Positions 44,183-55,487 of a DNA stretch of 64,000 bases are shown piece by piece. The notes below the pieces were generated by a model that was not told where the DNA came from, searched no databases, and saw only the letters and a program-made list of their open reading frames with translations. A program made the translations under genes and the position numbers. Origin of the DNA: Acephala macrosclerotiorum (taxonomy: Eukaryota; Ascomycota; Leotiomycetes; Helotiales; Mollisiaceae); NCBI GenBank assembly GCA_014904845.1, contig MU119427.1, positions 28,784 through 92,783 of the forward strand. The letters are read 5' to 3'. Every line of letters begins with the position of its first letter. Within the stretch, counting starts at the first letter, position 1.

Positions 44183-46081
44183 TTAAAGCTGTTCGACTCC
44201 CTTCAATTTGGCCGGTGTAGGTGCGACATCTTTGTCAAAGGCTCTGCAGATGACAATATACTTTGCTTCTTTCTGATGGGCATGAGGTCGTCTCTTAAAT
44301 GTGAGGGGCTCTGTATGGATCGGGCGGATGACTACCATTATAGGAGAACCTTTTAACTTGCAAAGAAGATCCCCATCTGTAAGTGTTTTAAAGGCCGGAC
44401 CAATATCTTGATACGCTGAGAAAGATGGTGTATCGGATCTGCTGCTAAAGAGTAGATCGCGCGTGATTTTTCGTGTGGTATCCCGCAAACTCTTTTTCCT
44501 CCTTTCGATCACTTCAACGTCTGGGAAAAGTCGTCTGTCAGAGTGTTGCGGGAGAAAGTTTGCCTCTGCCCGTACCCAATAATGTCTTTGTATACCCTCT
44601 TCCATTAATGGAAGGCGAAAATTTTCAACCAATGTTACACCCCCAAGTATAGTTCCATTGAGCCTGAAGCGCCTGTCGTGCAACGTTGTCAGAATGGCCT
44701 GGTAGGGCATATTTGCAAATGGGTTCCACAAAACTGGGGTCGATGAACCAAACGATTTCAGGAACGCTCGTTGGAGTAGCTCAGCGGCATCTAAATTGTT
44801 GTAGTGCTCAGGCGCCACCACGGATCTCAGCAAGCCCTTCCGGAGAACGTTTCCCCAGAGCTCTAGTAGAGGTCTCGAGTAGTCGATTAAGATTTTATCT
44901 CCAACAGCTTCATCAAGGAGTCCCAAAAACCCGTAAATCTTGTCTCGAGGATCGTGACAAAGAGACTCTTCAAAATCAGATAGAAAGTCATATAGGAGAG
45001 GCTTGGTCTTGAGTGTAGTTCGGAAGGTTTTATGAACCCAAAGGTTTCTTGCACAACTCTTGATGATTCCATCCATCCATTGATTCGACTCGACCAGTGT
45101 CGGGAAGTCATTGTACACATGCTCAGCGAGCATATTCGGAGGCTCCATTCGCCTATCATGCCGATATTTCCGATGTTCCTTCTCCAGGTTCGAGTATTCC
45201 TTTTCCAGATTGAACAATGAAGTCAGGCAAGACCAGTGGCAGGTTTCCCGTCCTCGAACTAGCAATATGTCTTTTGCGAGTATGATCTCTTGGATAATCC
45301 AAAGCCGTTTCCAATAGGGAAGCAAAAGCATATCATGCAGATCCTGCCAGTGCCCAAGTAATTCCGAATTAGCAACAACGGACTGGAACCAGTGATGAAA
45401 CCAGGCAAGGCTGGTAATGGCTTCTGATGGGAGACCGGGAAGTCTAAACGGTTCCCTCAGAAAATGATCACGACCAGTAAGATTCGTTGTGGGTCGCCGG
45501 ATCATCGAATCGGCTATTAGTTTCAGCAGATCGAAGGCTGGAGCTCTCGTCGTCGACAGAGGCAAAATTTCCCCCCAGAGATGAATAGGTCTGGTAATAG
45601 CCGCAGGATTTTGATTTTGATTGGTTTCAAGAGGTAGACCGAGCCAAACGAGTACTCTTGTAGCCTTCTCGTACACCAAGCCCATGAAGCTGACTTGGTG
45701 ATTTCTTTCCTTCACATCGTCTTGGTTAATGCACAGCGCATCGATCCAGAGAACCCGTTCCAGGTTAGTGCGTAAGTAAGACAGCGCATTATAGAGATTG
45801 ACTCGGACATCCACCAATGTGTTGTTAAGCCAGACCTTGTTGCCAGCTGTATCTGGATCGCCCCACATGTAGGACAGAGCTTCGAAGCTGACTGCTTCAA
45901 AGTTACTCTCAATGCAAATCTGACATTGAATTCTTTCATCGTCCGGGTGTAAGGATGGAGACAAAACCAGAAGTCGAATTTGTTTTGTCGCTTTGTCGAG
46001 GGGAACATAAGGACTAGCCATGACGGAAAACGCTCTATCTTGGGAACGCTGTTCATTTCCGAATTTGAAGGCATTATGCAA
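44183..46081 (-). CDS. HET-domain (heterokaryon incompatibility) protein, 632 aa
   Basis: Single exon. The HET domain is plain: IRLLVLSPSLHPDD, FEAVSFEALSYMWGDP (61-76), RVLWIDALCINQDD (109-122), ERNHQVSFMGLVYEKATRVL and VWLG, then LLPYWKRLWIIQEI and a fungal HET tail with DPRDKIYGFLGLL. HET proteins cause localised cell death when unlike strains fuse; partners are usually unlinked or neighbouring allelic genes. Start: either 46081 (MHNAFKF) or the second ATG at 46021 (MASPYVPLDK), which fits HET N-termini better. It reads away from the transposon complex and shares an upstream repeat with the second HET gene. Confidence 0.93.
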   Translation of the reverse strand: MHNAFKFGNEQRSQDRAFSVMASPYVPLDKATKQIRLLVLSPSLHPDDERIQCQICIESNFEAVSFEALSYMWGDPDTAGNKVWLNNTLVDVRVNLYNALSYLRTNLERVLWIDALCINQDDVKERNHQVSFMGLVYEKATRVLVWLGLPLETNQNQNPAAITRPIHLWGEILPLSTTRAPAFDLLKLIADSMIRRPTTNLTGRDHFLREPFRLPGLPSEAITSLAWFHHWFQSVVANSELLGHWQDLHDMLLLPYWKRLWIIQEIILAKDILLVRGRETCHWSCLTSLFNLEKEYSNLEKEHRKYRHDRRMEPPNMLAEHVYNDFPTLVESNQWMDGIIKSCARNLWVHKTFRTTLKTKPLLYDFLSDFEESLCHDPRDKIYGFLGLLDEAVGDKILIDYSRPLLELWGNVLRKGLLRSVVAPEHYNNLDAAELLQRAFLKSFGSSTPVLWNPFANMPYQAILTTLHDRRFRLNGTILGGVTLVENFRLPLMEEGIQRHYWVRAEANFLPQHSDRRLFPDVEVIERRKKSLRDTTRKITRDLLFSSRSDTPSFSAYQDIGPAFKTLTDGDLLCKLKGSPIMVVIRPIHTEPLTFKRRPHAHQKEAKYIVICRAFDKDVAPTPAKLKGVEQL

Positions 46082-46465
46082 AAGCTCGCATGAGATGCTG
46101 ACTTTTTTTTATCTTTTAAATTTGATGTGTCAGTTTGGGCTCACCGAGCTGAGGCTGATTTCGTGGCGTTGTGTTGCAAAATTCTCCCAATCAGACCCTG
46201 GTCGAGAGCTGCATGTCTCGCTGGCTTTGAACAGGATTGACAGCCAAATTGCAGCGAGTAATTAACGAGACCGAAAAGCCACTAATATGATTGGGTAGAG
46301 GGATTCTGCAACAAACTTGCTGTACTCGCGATCGCTTCAATGTACAATACCTGTGAAATGCGAACTTGCCATACAGGCCTCTTTTTGCGAATTCACAACC
46401 TCGATTCTGATTTATACCTAGCATTTTGCTTCTGATAGCCGCCCAAAGTCTTTCGAGACCTCATT
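46082..46465. other. Upstream region of the first HET gene
   Basis: No gene. Presumed promoter on the minus strand; no regulator site is recognised. Confidence 0.4.
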
Positions 46466-46556
46466 GTTCGCATTCGGTCTCGCTCTCGTAGCTATCACGT
46501 GGTCTGCTCACTAATTATCTCACGTAAAGGTCTTGATAACTCAACCTTCATCTCTT
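46466..46556. repeat. Fragment of the repeat found at 55488 (LTR-like)
   Basis: TGTTCGCATTCGGTCTCGCT here matches TGTTCGCACTCGCTCTCGAC at 55488, and the match continues through TCACGTGNTC, ATCTCACGTAAA and CAACCTTCATCTC. It stops where the transposon complex begins. It may be a truncated LTR or solo-LTR. Confidence 0.6.
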
Positions 46557-46616
46557 CCCCAATATATAGTGGGACGTCCCTCGTACCTCACGCCGTGCCT
46601 TGCCTTTGACGGTCTG

Positions 46617-47261
46617 ATCTTAAGCCAATATGCCTTGATATTCATCTACTGTAATAGGCCTCTTATGCCTGCCTGTTAACTCAGCTTCCCCTGTTTTAGC
46701 TACCCACGCTTGCAAAGCTTTCTCGGCTTCCTCTTGTGTGATCTGCTGTTTATAAACAGCTTTCTTTTTAGTCTTCTTTTGATTCTGCTTCCTCTTAGCC
46801 TTAATATTAATAGTACGGCAAGCTGTACAAGTCATATTACGCTTTCTAAAATCAATAAATCTCCGTATTTGACTACACCCAAAACACTACCTATCTTTAG
46901 TTTCCTCTTTATTCTTTTGACGGCTTGCTATAGCTTATTGATACTTGTGATCCACCGCTAATAAAACTTGTGTCCGCACTTGCACTTCTTTTTCTCTTAT
47001 AGCTCGTGCCTTCATATTCTTAGAGTTATTCCGCCGGATTTTGTAAAGCTGATAAGTGCTTTGACGATATCTCTTAATCTTGTATTCTACTAAAGCTCTA
47101 AAAGACTTGCAATCGGCACAGCGTAGTCGATTTTGAGAAGGGTTTGCAGGCTCAAATGGTTGTAAAGGATCTTTTGGGGCTTTAGTAGAAGCAGAAGCTA
47201 AAGGAAGTCGCGTGCGATAGCGCACTAAATTGTCATAGAGAGTAAAGCCAGGAGCGAACAT
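46617..47261 (-). pseudogene. Transposon-borne zinc-binding-like ORF with two in-frame stops
   Basis: One frame runs from the ATG at 47261 to the stop at 46620, broken by TAA (after VDHKYQ, 46935) and TAG (after EETKDR). Both stops are what C-to-T change of CAA or CAG would give. The product has Cys pairs RCADCKSFRAL, CFGCSQIRRFIDF and MTCTACRTINIKAKRK, that is CxxC pairs arranged like a small zinc ribbon, in a very basic protein. It lies between the terminal modules. Family not recognised. Confidence 0.6.
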
Positions 47262-48974
47262 TTTAGGAGTTATAGAGTAGAGGTGGAGCTGAGAGGTGGA
47301 GTTGAGAGATGGAGTTGAGAGATGGAGTTGAGATTTTAATGTTGTAAAAGTTAAGTGGCTCTAAAACCTTAATTTTCAGGCTTCGCCTTTGACGATAGTG
47401 CCTTTGACGATAGTTAAAGGTTATCCCGCTAAAGAAAAAAAAGACCACGTAGAGTTTACGTAATAAAACGTGAGACTTACGGCACGTGTTTGCGCCAAGA
47501 AACGCCGAAATGTGTCGCTTTTAGTATTTAGCGCTCTTCGTAGAGCAGTTTCAGCTCTACTAAGAAAGAAAAAGAGAAAGAAATTATAAAGAAAAAACGT
47601 TTTTACTCGCGTCGATAAAATCGATATAAATAAAAAATCTATATATTAAAAGTTTTATAATATATATTAATTATTTTATTAAATATATTTAAAATATTAA
47701 AATAATTAATAAAATATAATTAAAATTTTATTTTTATAATTATTTTTTATAAAAACTTTTATTATTATTATTATTTTTAAAAATTTATATTTTTTTATTA
47801 AAATACGAAAATTAAATATAAATATAATAATAATATTAAAAAAATCATATTTAAATTATTAATATATTAAATAATATTATTATATTTTAAAAGTTTATTT
47901 AAATTAATAAATTTATAAATATAATAAAAAAATTTATTATTTATTAATTTTATTAATAATTATAAATTTTTTTTTATTTGATAAAAATATTAAAATATTA
48001 AATTTTTTTAAAAAAAATTATTAATATTATTTGTTAATAAATTATATTATTTATTTAAAATATTAATAATTTTAATATTTTTATTATTTTACGTTTTATT
48101 TATTATTATAAAATTATTTAATTAAATATAATATATTTTTTTGTATTTTTTATAATAATAATATTATTATTAACGTTTTTAAATATAATTATTATAAAGT
48201 TTTTAAAAAAAATTTATTAAATAAATATTTTTATTTATTTTATATTTATTTTATATTTAAACGTTTGATTTTATATAATTAATATTATTTAAAACATTAA
48301 TATATATAATATTATAATAATAATATTTATTATATTTTATATATAAACGTAAATATTAATAATTTAAAATTAAAATTTAATTTTTATAAAATATTTTAAT
48401 AATTTAATTAAATAAAAAATAATAATTTTAAAATTAAATTTAATATATATTTAAATTTTATTAAAATTTATTAATTTAAATTAATTTTAATAAAAATATT
48501 TATTTTTAAAAATATAAAATAATAAAATAAATAAATTTTTTAAATTTAATTAATTATAATTATTAAACGTATTTTTTTTATAAAATTAATATTTATTTAT
48601 TATTTTATTTACGTTTTTTTTATATTATTATTATAAATAAATAACGATTTTTATTAATATATAAAATTATAAAACGATTATTATTATAAAAATATTTAAA
48701 AATTATATAAAAATTATATAATAATACATAAAATTAAAATTAAGTTTTTATAATTTAATAATTTATAAAAATTTATAAATATTTTATAAAATTAAAAAAT
48801 TAAAAAATTAAGAAAATAATTTTAAAAAACGTAATATAATTTATATAATTTATTATATTATTTATAAATAATAAATTATATAAAAAAAAATTAAATTTTT
48901 TTTATAAATATAAATAATTAAAATAAAAAAATTAAATAAATAAATAAATATAAAAAATTTATTATAATAAATAA

Positions 48975-49290
48975 ATATTAAAATATATTAATTTAAAATT
49001 AAATCGTTAAAAATAAAATATAACGTAAAATACGAAAAACGTTTTATTATATTTTTAACGATAATTAAAAGTTTTTTATTAATAAAAAAAATTTTATATA
49101 AAAAATTTACAATACGTATTTATATTAAAAAACGTTAAAATATATTACTTTTAATATTTAATATTTTTCGTAAAATAGTTTTAATTTTACGTAAAAAAAA
49201 TTATAAAAAAATAACGTTTTTATTTGTATTAATAAAATCGATATAAATAAAAAATTTATATATTAAAATTTTTATAATAGATTTAAATAT
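48975..49290 (+). repeat. RIP-mutated terminal modules A(rc)-B-U
   Basis: AAATCGTTAAAAATAAAATA at 49000 aligns to CAGACCGTCAAAGGCAAGGC at 51146, and ACGATAATTAAAAGTTTTTT aligns to ACGATAGTTAAAGGTTATCC at 47409. The alignment carries on to ATCGATATAAATAAAAAATT at 49240 (47620 in the other copy). Differences are overwhelmingly C to T and G to A. Confidence 0.75.
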
Positions 49291-49674
49291 ACGTTTTTAA
49301 TAATAATTTAAATAATATTTATTTTTTATTATTTATTAAATTTTAAAATTGTAAAAAATATATTAATATTATATTTATTATTTAAAACTTAGTAAAAAAA
49401 ATTATAATTAAATATAATTTTTAAAAGTTTTAAATTTAAATTAAATTATATCTTTATTAAAATCGATTAAAATATTTATAAAATTCAAATTATAAAAAAC
49501 GTAAATAAAAAATTAATAATAATAAAATTATATATTATTTTATTAAATAAAAAAACGTTTAATTAATTATTAATTTTTTTATATTTAAAAAATAAAATAA
49601 AATATTTATAAATAATATATATTAATTATTTTATTAAATATATTTTAAATATAATATATTACGTTTAAATAATA

Positions 49675-49797
49675 ATATTACAATAGTAGTAAAAAACTTG
49701 ATTCAATTAAAGAGTACTACTACGGATTATATAGTCCGTAACACGTGACTAGACTAGTACTTGAGATACTAGTATATAGAAATAGAATTCTCGTAAT
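49675..49797 (+). repeat. Unmutated island repeat, parent-like copy of 59069-59190
   Basis: A normal-composition island (GTCCGTAACACGTGACTAGA, GTACTTGAGATACTAGTATA) within AT-rich DNA, so it probably inserted after the surrounding RIP. It is about 123 bp and contains a near-palindrome ACGGATTATATAGTCCGT. It has no coding capacity; small LTR or MITE-like. Confidence 0.75.
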
Positions 49798-51335
49798 ATA
49801 ATATTTAAAATATTAAAATAATTTAATTTTTAATTTTATTTTTTATTTTATTTTAAATTTTTTATTTATTAATAATATATTTATTTTTTCGATTTAATAA
49901 TTAATTATTAATTATAAAAAAATTAAAAAATTTTATTAATTAAATATTTTTATTATTTTACGTTTTATTTATTATTATAATTTCTTTTTATTAAAATATT
50001 TAATTAAATATTATTTAAAATATATTTATTATATTAATTATAATATTCGTATTAAATTCAAAATATTAATAAATATAATTATTTAATTTTTTTTAACGAT
50101 TATTAAATTATTAAATTATATTAATTTTAATAATTTTTTTAATTTATTATTATAAATATAATATAATAATAATATATTTTTAAAGTTTTATTTTTTTATT
50201 TTTTAATTAAAAAAATTAAAAAATTAATTTAATATTTATAATTTTTATATTTAAAAATATATTTAATTTATATTTTTATTAATAAATTTATTTTTATAAA
50301 TATTATAAATATAAAAAAATTTAATATTAATAATAATATTTATTACGTTTTTTATATAAATATAATTATTAAATATATTTTTTTACGAAATTTAATTTAA
50401 TTATAATTAAATTATAAATAATTCGTTTAAAATTTTAAATAATTATATTATTAAATTTTTTTTTTAAAATTTTTTTAATTATAAAATTAATATTTATTTA
50501 TTATTTTATTTAAATACGTTTAATTTACGTTTTTTTAATTATTATTATAAAATATATATAATATTATATTAATTATTTTATTGAAATATTAAATTTATAA
50601 TTTTATTTTTTAATTTATATTAATTTTACGTTTATAATATTTAATTAATAATTATATATTTAAATTTATATTATATTTTTTTAAATTATTTTAATAAAAT
50701 AATATTTAATATTAATAAAAATATTATTATAAAATATTTAAAATTTATTTTTTTATAAATTTTAATTTTTTATTTAAATTTTAATTTTTTTTTTTTTTTT
50801 TAAAAAAATCGATTATATTATATCGATTATAAATTTTTTTTTAAAAATTTAATAAAATATAAAATTAAAAAATATCGTTAAAATATTTATTAATTTTATA
50901 AAATTTAATAAAATAATTTTAAAAATATAAAAATTTAAATTATAAAAAAAAATTTAAATATAAATATAAATTTTATTAATAATAAATTATAATAAATCGT
51001 TAAAAAATAAAAAATAATATTTTAAATATAATTAAATATAAAAAAAATTTAATTTTAAAAACTGTAATATAATTTATATAATTTATTATATTATTAATAT
51101 TAAAATTAAATTTTTTTTTATAAATATTAAAATATACTAGTTTAAAATCAGACCGTCAAAGGCAAGGCACGGCGTGAGGTACGAGGGACGTCCTACTATA
51201 TAAGGCACTCACAAAGTGCCATAGACTACTGATGGCAAAAACGTGACTTTAATTTCACGTGTTATTACGTAAACTCTACGCGGTCTTTTTTTTCCCTAGC
51301 GGGATAACCTTTAACTATCGTCAAAGGCATAACAT

Positions 51336-52023
51336 TGATATTCCCCATCTCACTATCCTCCTCATACATTATTGGAATGACGTCTCCCAACGTCACCTTC
51401 TCACCAGCAACCCTCACCGACGCCTCACATCTCGCAATCCTTGGACTTGTTTCTAATTTGACCCCTTAACAGCAGCTGGAGCTGGGGAAGTCGAAACAGT
51501 CCCCTGGGCGACTAATCCTTACTACTTTGGCCCACATCTTTGAATCACTTGCTAAGCTTAGCTCAGGTCTGCTCACCTACAGCTTAGGCTGTATGAAGCA
51601 GCAAAGCTCGTGTCCCAACACGGAAATGAGAAACGCTCATATCGAGATTTCAATATCGAATAATCTGTATCAAGGTTTGTAAATGGGGATTGATCTATAA
51701 ATCATTAATATATCAAATAGATTTTATTGTAGACTTTATAACACAGGCTAGAATGGCAATATGGAGAATTGTGGCCAATAAGTTGAGGGCAATTAATGGG
51801 ATACAAACAATTAGGAATATGTTTATTTATTATTTGAATAGTTTATATTATGCTACCTTTAATCAAAGTAAAGCTGGTGGAAGTGAAATTCGCGCACTTC
51901 AAAGCAAAGGTATGTGGACCGAAACAAAGAACAAGCAAAGCGACGCGAAGTGTAACGGAAACCCTCAAATATATATATTTAAAAGTCTAAGCCTTACGTT
52001 TCCACAGTATTTTATTCGGTATC
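51336..52023. other. Spacer, no gene seen
   Basis: Sequence of normal then falling GC. A 150-codon frame at 51690-52142 has no domain and runs through pasted gene fragments at its end, so I do not call it a gene. Confidence 0.45.
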
Positions 52024-52310
52024 GATCAAGATATAAGCAAAGTGCGTCGCCCCAAAACTCTATGCCCGATTTTGTGTGTAGAAGTAAACGCAGGCTTTGC
52101 AATAATGCTTTGGGAGCTCTGTATTGCGAGGGCTATTGTTAGTACGAAAAACTTGATTATTAGTGCCTAAAGAGCTTTTGTCCTGGATCATGTTCTATTT
52201 GTATTTAATTATATCCTTTTAACGTCACTTCGTCCTTGTGTATTTGTTGTCTATTCGCTGTAAGATTATACATATATCGATAGATCGTAAATCTAGAGCT
52301 CGTTGTTTAA
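52024..52310 (+). pseudogene. Mosaic of copied fragments: HET gene piece plus R3H 3' flank
   Basis: 52037-52115 aligns to 54288-54350, antisense within the second HET gene (CAAAGTGCGTCGCCCCAAAA against CAAAGTGCGTCGACCCAAAA; ACGCAGGCTTTGCAATAATG against ACGCAGGCTTTGAAGTAATG). 52125-52310 aligns to 39060-39245 (GTAAGATTATACATATATCG against GTAAGATTATACATACATCG), with mainly C-to-T and G-to-A changes in this copy. Two unlinked local sources are thus joined within 10 bp. Confidence 0.7.
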
Positions 52311-52673
52311 TATATACGTATATTTTACGCCCTGTGATAGTGTATTGGAGCCTGGCTCGTGTGTGAAATCAATCCGTTATTGTAAATTTTTGAAGCTGAT
52401 TGGATCTTTTTTCGCGTTGGATGCTTTGAAGGATTGAAAGTCTCCATAAGGGGCGTAGTCCCTTGGACTAAAATATGAGTCAAGAAGCCAAAGCAGCTTA
52501 GATATTTGGGCGGGAGACGGAATAGTTGACTGACAGGGCGTGGAATTCTTGGCGAACACGTTGGCTTGGATAAAGAGTGCATTCTACTTTACATTATTAA
52601 GCCTGTTTAGAGCTGATCCGCGGTACTCAGGCCCGTGATCAAGTTGACAGTAACCGAAAATAAATACACGCTC
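52311..52673. other. Spacer downstream of second HET gene
   Basis: An 85-codon minus-strand frame at 52325-52582 has no recognisable domain; nothing else seen. Confidence 0.4.
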
Positions 52674-54947
52674 CTAGCAAAGTGTGATTTCAATCTCATG
52701 ACAAAACTCACCGCGCTCCTTTGCCTCCATAATTTCGCCATCCATGATACCATCAACGTAGCATTCCCCTATTAGCAAGTATGAGTCACCATGTGGGCGC
52801 AAAACAACAGGGAAATTGCATCCATAGAGAATAGCAACTACATCGTGCTCTTGTACTTCTTCAGGCGCCAGTCCCAGATACCCAACTGTGGTCGTAATCA
52901 TCCGACGTCCGATCAGTGTCAAGACAGCCATTAGCATGGCCGAAACACATTCCCGCGTTATTTCATCTTCTCTTCGTCTGTCATTGGAGGAGCTCTGCAT
53001 CTTTGGAAAGAAATCGTGAAACTTGTGACCGAAGATAGAGAAGTTAGCGTTTGTATGACGAAATTGATCGAAAGATTCCCAACAGAAGGTTTGAGTGACA
53101 TTCCGCATCATCTTCCAGGATTCCTCGGTCAGTTTTTCGTCCCAATCAATCCAATATATATCAAGGGTACTTTTCTTCCACTCACGAGTACTGGGGTGAT
53201 GCATCACCAAAGTTCTCTGGAGCGCTGTAGACAACTTTTCCAGGTCTCCGTAATGGTGGAAACATTCTATGATCTTTGTATCAGTGGAATTGCGAGGTTG
53301 CTGGGCACGAAATGGTAGGTTTTCAGACTGCGATGAGCTAGTGCTCTTGACATGATCGACTATGATACCCTTGGAATGCAGACGGCGCCCTTCTTGAGAG
53401 ATGAACCATTGTCCGCTTCTAGACCCGCTGGTATTTCTCCTCTTCAGCCATTGCACATGGTTGCGAGAAAATTTTGAAGTCCAGTCTGGAATCCATGATG
53501 GCAAGGAGCTGTTGGGTTTATAGGAACACCAAGAGAGTATCGAATCAAGCCGTTTGTACTCGTCCAACATCTTGCGGGCAAATTGATAGTACACTTTATC
53601 TACCGAATTGGATTCCCCATAGTCGGGGATTACCATGGCTGACAGTTCACGGGGTAAAATTCCAAGTATGCCATACACTTTATCCCTTGCATCTGTAGCA
53701 CTCGCCTTCCGACCGAGATCAAGAACGACATCTACATTGCTTCTTTCCATCCCTTGATTTCTGGCGCCGAGTAGTTTGTTGACGTGGTATACTGTGGGCC
53801 AGATGCTGCCATACATTGTGGATGGCGAAGTAGTCCCGATTTCTAAGGATGGCGACACCAACTGGTCAATGACTCGAATATTTCGTTCACAAAACTCGCA
53901 GGTTCGAGATATCATACTCCGGGACAATTGGCGGTCGCCACATAAAAACAAAGTCATATTGTGATTGAGGGCCAGTTCTTGGATTATCCACAACCGACGC
54001 CAATAGGTTCGGTTTAGGAAATCCAGTAATGCCTTCCACGGCAATTCTGAGAATTTCTTCCTCTGAAGTTCCACGGTTGCAGAATATTCCCATTTCTCGA
54101 AGTCAAATTGATCGTCTTCATCTTCATTCTCCGTAACAAATTGATTGATGCTTGCCATGAAGTCAATCGCTTTCCCGCTATCATCCGCACTACCTCCAAG
54201 CCAGACGACAACTGCAAAGGCTTTAGAGTAGATGCTCTTCATGAGTTTGACTTGTTGGTTCCTTTCAAGCGTGTTGGCTTGATCAATACAAAGTGCGTCG
54301 ACCCAAAACTTCATGCCCGATTTTGCGTGAGGAAGTGAACGCAGGCTTTGAAGTAATGCTTCAAGATTCCTCGGTACGTCAAACGGGACACCATCGAGAA
54401 TTATTGTCTGGTCTCGCACATCCGACTCCCAACAATAAGAGATCGCTTCGAAGTCACCCCATCTGAACCGTGGACGAAGGGGAAAGGATTGAAACTTGAT
54501 ATGTGTTCTTAACGCTGTCGGCCGCTCGATACCGAGAGCTAAGGGGCGAGGATCTCTTGGAATCTTCGGACAGTTGACAGATATCGTTCCGATGGCTTCC
54601 ATTATTTCCTCCCATGCCTCGAGGGTATCATCCACACTACCATATTGCAGCTTCCAACGCCAAATAGGAAGCCGCAAGGGATCATCCATCACATCCGTGA
54701 GAACAGGACGGTTTCCAGAAGCCGAAAGCCCGAGCCAGGTCTCTAAAAGAGTGTCGAGGGGTCGATTTAAATGGTTTCCATCCTTGAGGAATTGTTGGAA
54801 TTCTGGAGTAAAATCATCTAGCTTGACATGCTCTAGCTTGCAATGCACGAGTTTGGCCCTTTTGGAGTCGCTATTCTCTGGGGGTTCCACGATATTTAAC
54901 ATCCTAACCTCATCTCTCACTTGGTCGAGCTTCCTATAGAATGCCAT
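52674..54947 (-). CDS. HET-domain (heterokaryon incompatibility) protein, 757 aa
   Basis: Single exon. The HET domain starts near residue 145: FRWGDFEAISYCWESD (161-176), TIILDGVPFDVPRNLEALLQ, FWVDALCIDQANTLERNQQV (214-233), MKSIYSKAFAVVVWLGGS, then LNRTYWRRLWIIQELALNHN, DARDKVYGILGILP and ILSWCSYKPNSSLPSWIPDW, all standard for the long HET class. The first 140 residues are not HET and not recognised. The C-terminal part ends in a region with VAILYGCNFPVVLRPHGDSY and LIGECYVDGIMDGEIM, common in HET proteins. Expected role: strain-specific cell death after fusion. Only distantly similar to the first HET gene, so not a recent duplicate. Confidence 0.93.
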   Translation of the reverse strand: MAFYRKLDQVRDEVRMLNIVEPPENSDSKRAKLVHCKLEHVKLDDFTPEFQQFLKDGNHLNRPLDTLLETWLGLSASGNRPVLTDVMDDPLRLPIWRWKLQYGSVDDTLEAWEEIMEAIGTISVNCPKIPRDPRPLALGIERPTALRTHIKFQSFPLRPRFRWGDFEAISYCWESDVRDQTIILDGVPFDVPRNLEALLQSLRSLPHAKSGMKFWVDALCIDQANTLERNQQVKLMKSIYSKAFAVVVWLGGSADDSGKAIDFMASINQFVTENEDEDDQFDFEKWEYSATVELQRKKFSELPWKALLDFLNRTYWRRLWIIQELALNHNMTLFLCGDRQLSRSMISRTCEFCERNIRVIDQLVSPSLEIGTTSPSTMYGSIWPTVYHVNKLLGARNQGMERSNVDVVLDLGRKASATDARDKVYGILGILPRELSAMVIPDYGESNSVDKVYYQFARKMLDEYKRLDSILSWCSYKPNSSLPSWIPDWTSKFSRNHVQWLKRRNTSGSRSGQWFISQEGRRLHSKGIIVDHVKSTSSSQSENLPFRAQQPRNSTDTKIIECFHHYGDLEKLSTALQRTLVMHHPSTREWKKSTLDIYWIDWDEKLTEESWKMMRNVTQTFCWESFDQFRHTNANFSIFGHKFHDFFPKMQSSSNDRRREDEITRECVSAMLMAVLTLIGRRMITTTVGYLGLAPEEVQEHDVVAILYGCNFPVVLRPHGDSYLLIGECYVDGIMDGEIMEAKERGEFCHEIEITLC

Positions 54948-55487
54948 CTGGTCAAACTTTCAGCTGAGGCTCTGAGGGCCGCCTCGTGATCGACAGATGT
55001 GTATTGCGGGTGTTGGAAGTTGCAAGTTCAACAATCAGTCGTAGGCTAGATGCAAAATGGAACTGATATCTGCTGCCAGATATGCTTCTTGGTTGCAAAG
55101 CGATGTAGACCGTCTTTTTTACTGGATTGAAGAAAAAGAAAAGTGCGGTTATTCAGCGGCTTCAGTCAGCAGCCTCGCGCTAAGAGTTTCAGCGACTTCA
55201 CGTGATCGGAAAATCGCTATCGTGAAAGGAGTCAATTAACCAATCAAGTGGTAAATCATCCCATAAGATAGCTATGCTATAGATTTCTTTACAAAACATC
55301 TCCTACTCAAAATCTTATTGAGCATGACCACAGGAGTCTTCTCCGGTGACATAATTCCCTTCAAAGCCTCGACCCTTTTGTCATGTTTGGACGTCCTCGC
55401 AATCCAGACAAGAAAAAGCCCAGGACCCAATCTCACCACTCACCATAGGGCGTCTAATAACTGCATGAAGCCACCTCGGGAATTAGC
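54948..55487. other. Upstream region of the second HET gene
   Basis: No gene. Presumed promoter on the minus strand. Short plus-strand frames at 55057-55239 and 55318-55779 have no domain. Confidence 0.4.

Larger units (their letters stand above)
47580..51130. other. RIP-type AT-rich block 2
   Basis: Almost pure A+T with CpG the main surviving C/G context. It is the mutated body of the transposon complex. 48825-49045 and 51055-51205 are copies of each other (CGTAATATAATTTATATAAT against CTGTAATATAATTTATATAA), the first more mutated. Contains an unmutated island at 49675-49797. Confidence 0.85.
46557..51335. mobile_element. Nested transposon complex with inverted terminal modules
   Basis: A module at 46565-46617 (GGGACGTCCCTCGTACCTCA then CGCCGTGCCTTGCCTTTGAC) is repeated in inverse orientation at 51148-51203, giving about 50-bp terminal inverted repeats around 4.6 kb. 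A second module at 47402-47480 (GATAGTTAAAGGTTATCCCG, ACGTAGAGTTTACGTAATAA) is also inverted at 51250-51335. Because the two pairs interleave, more than one insertion must be present. A RIP-mutated junction of both modules lies at 48975-49290, so at least two units (about 47.4-49.05 and 49.05-51.2) are head to tail inside. Superfamily not assigned; a TA target duplication is possible. Confidence 0.7.

Noticed and set aside
51690..52142. 150-codon plus-strand frame
   Set aside because: Runs into pasted fragments of an antisense HET gene, with no domain; treated as chance.
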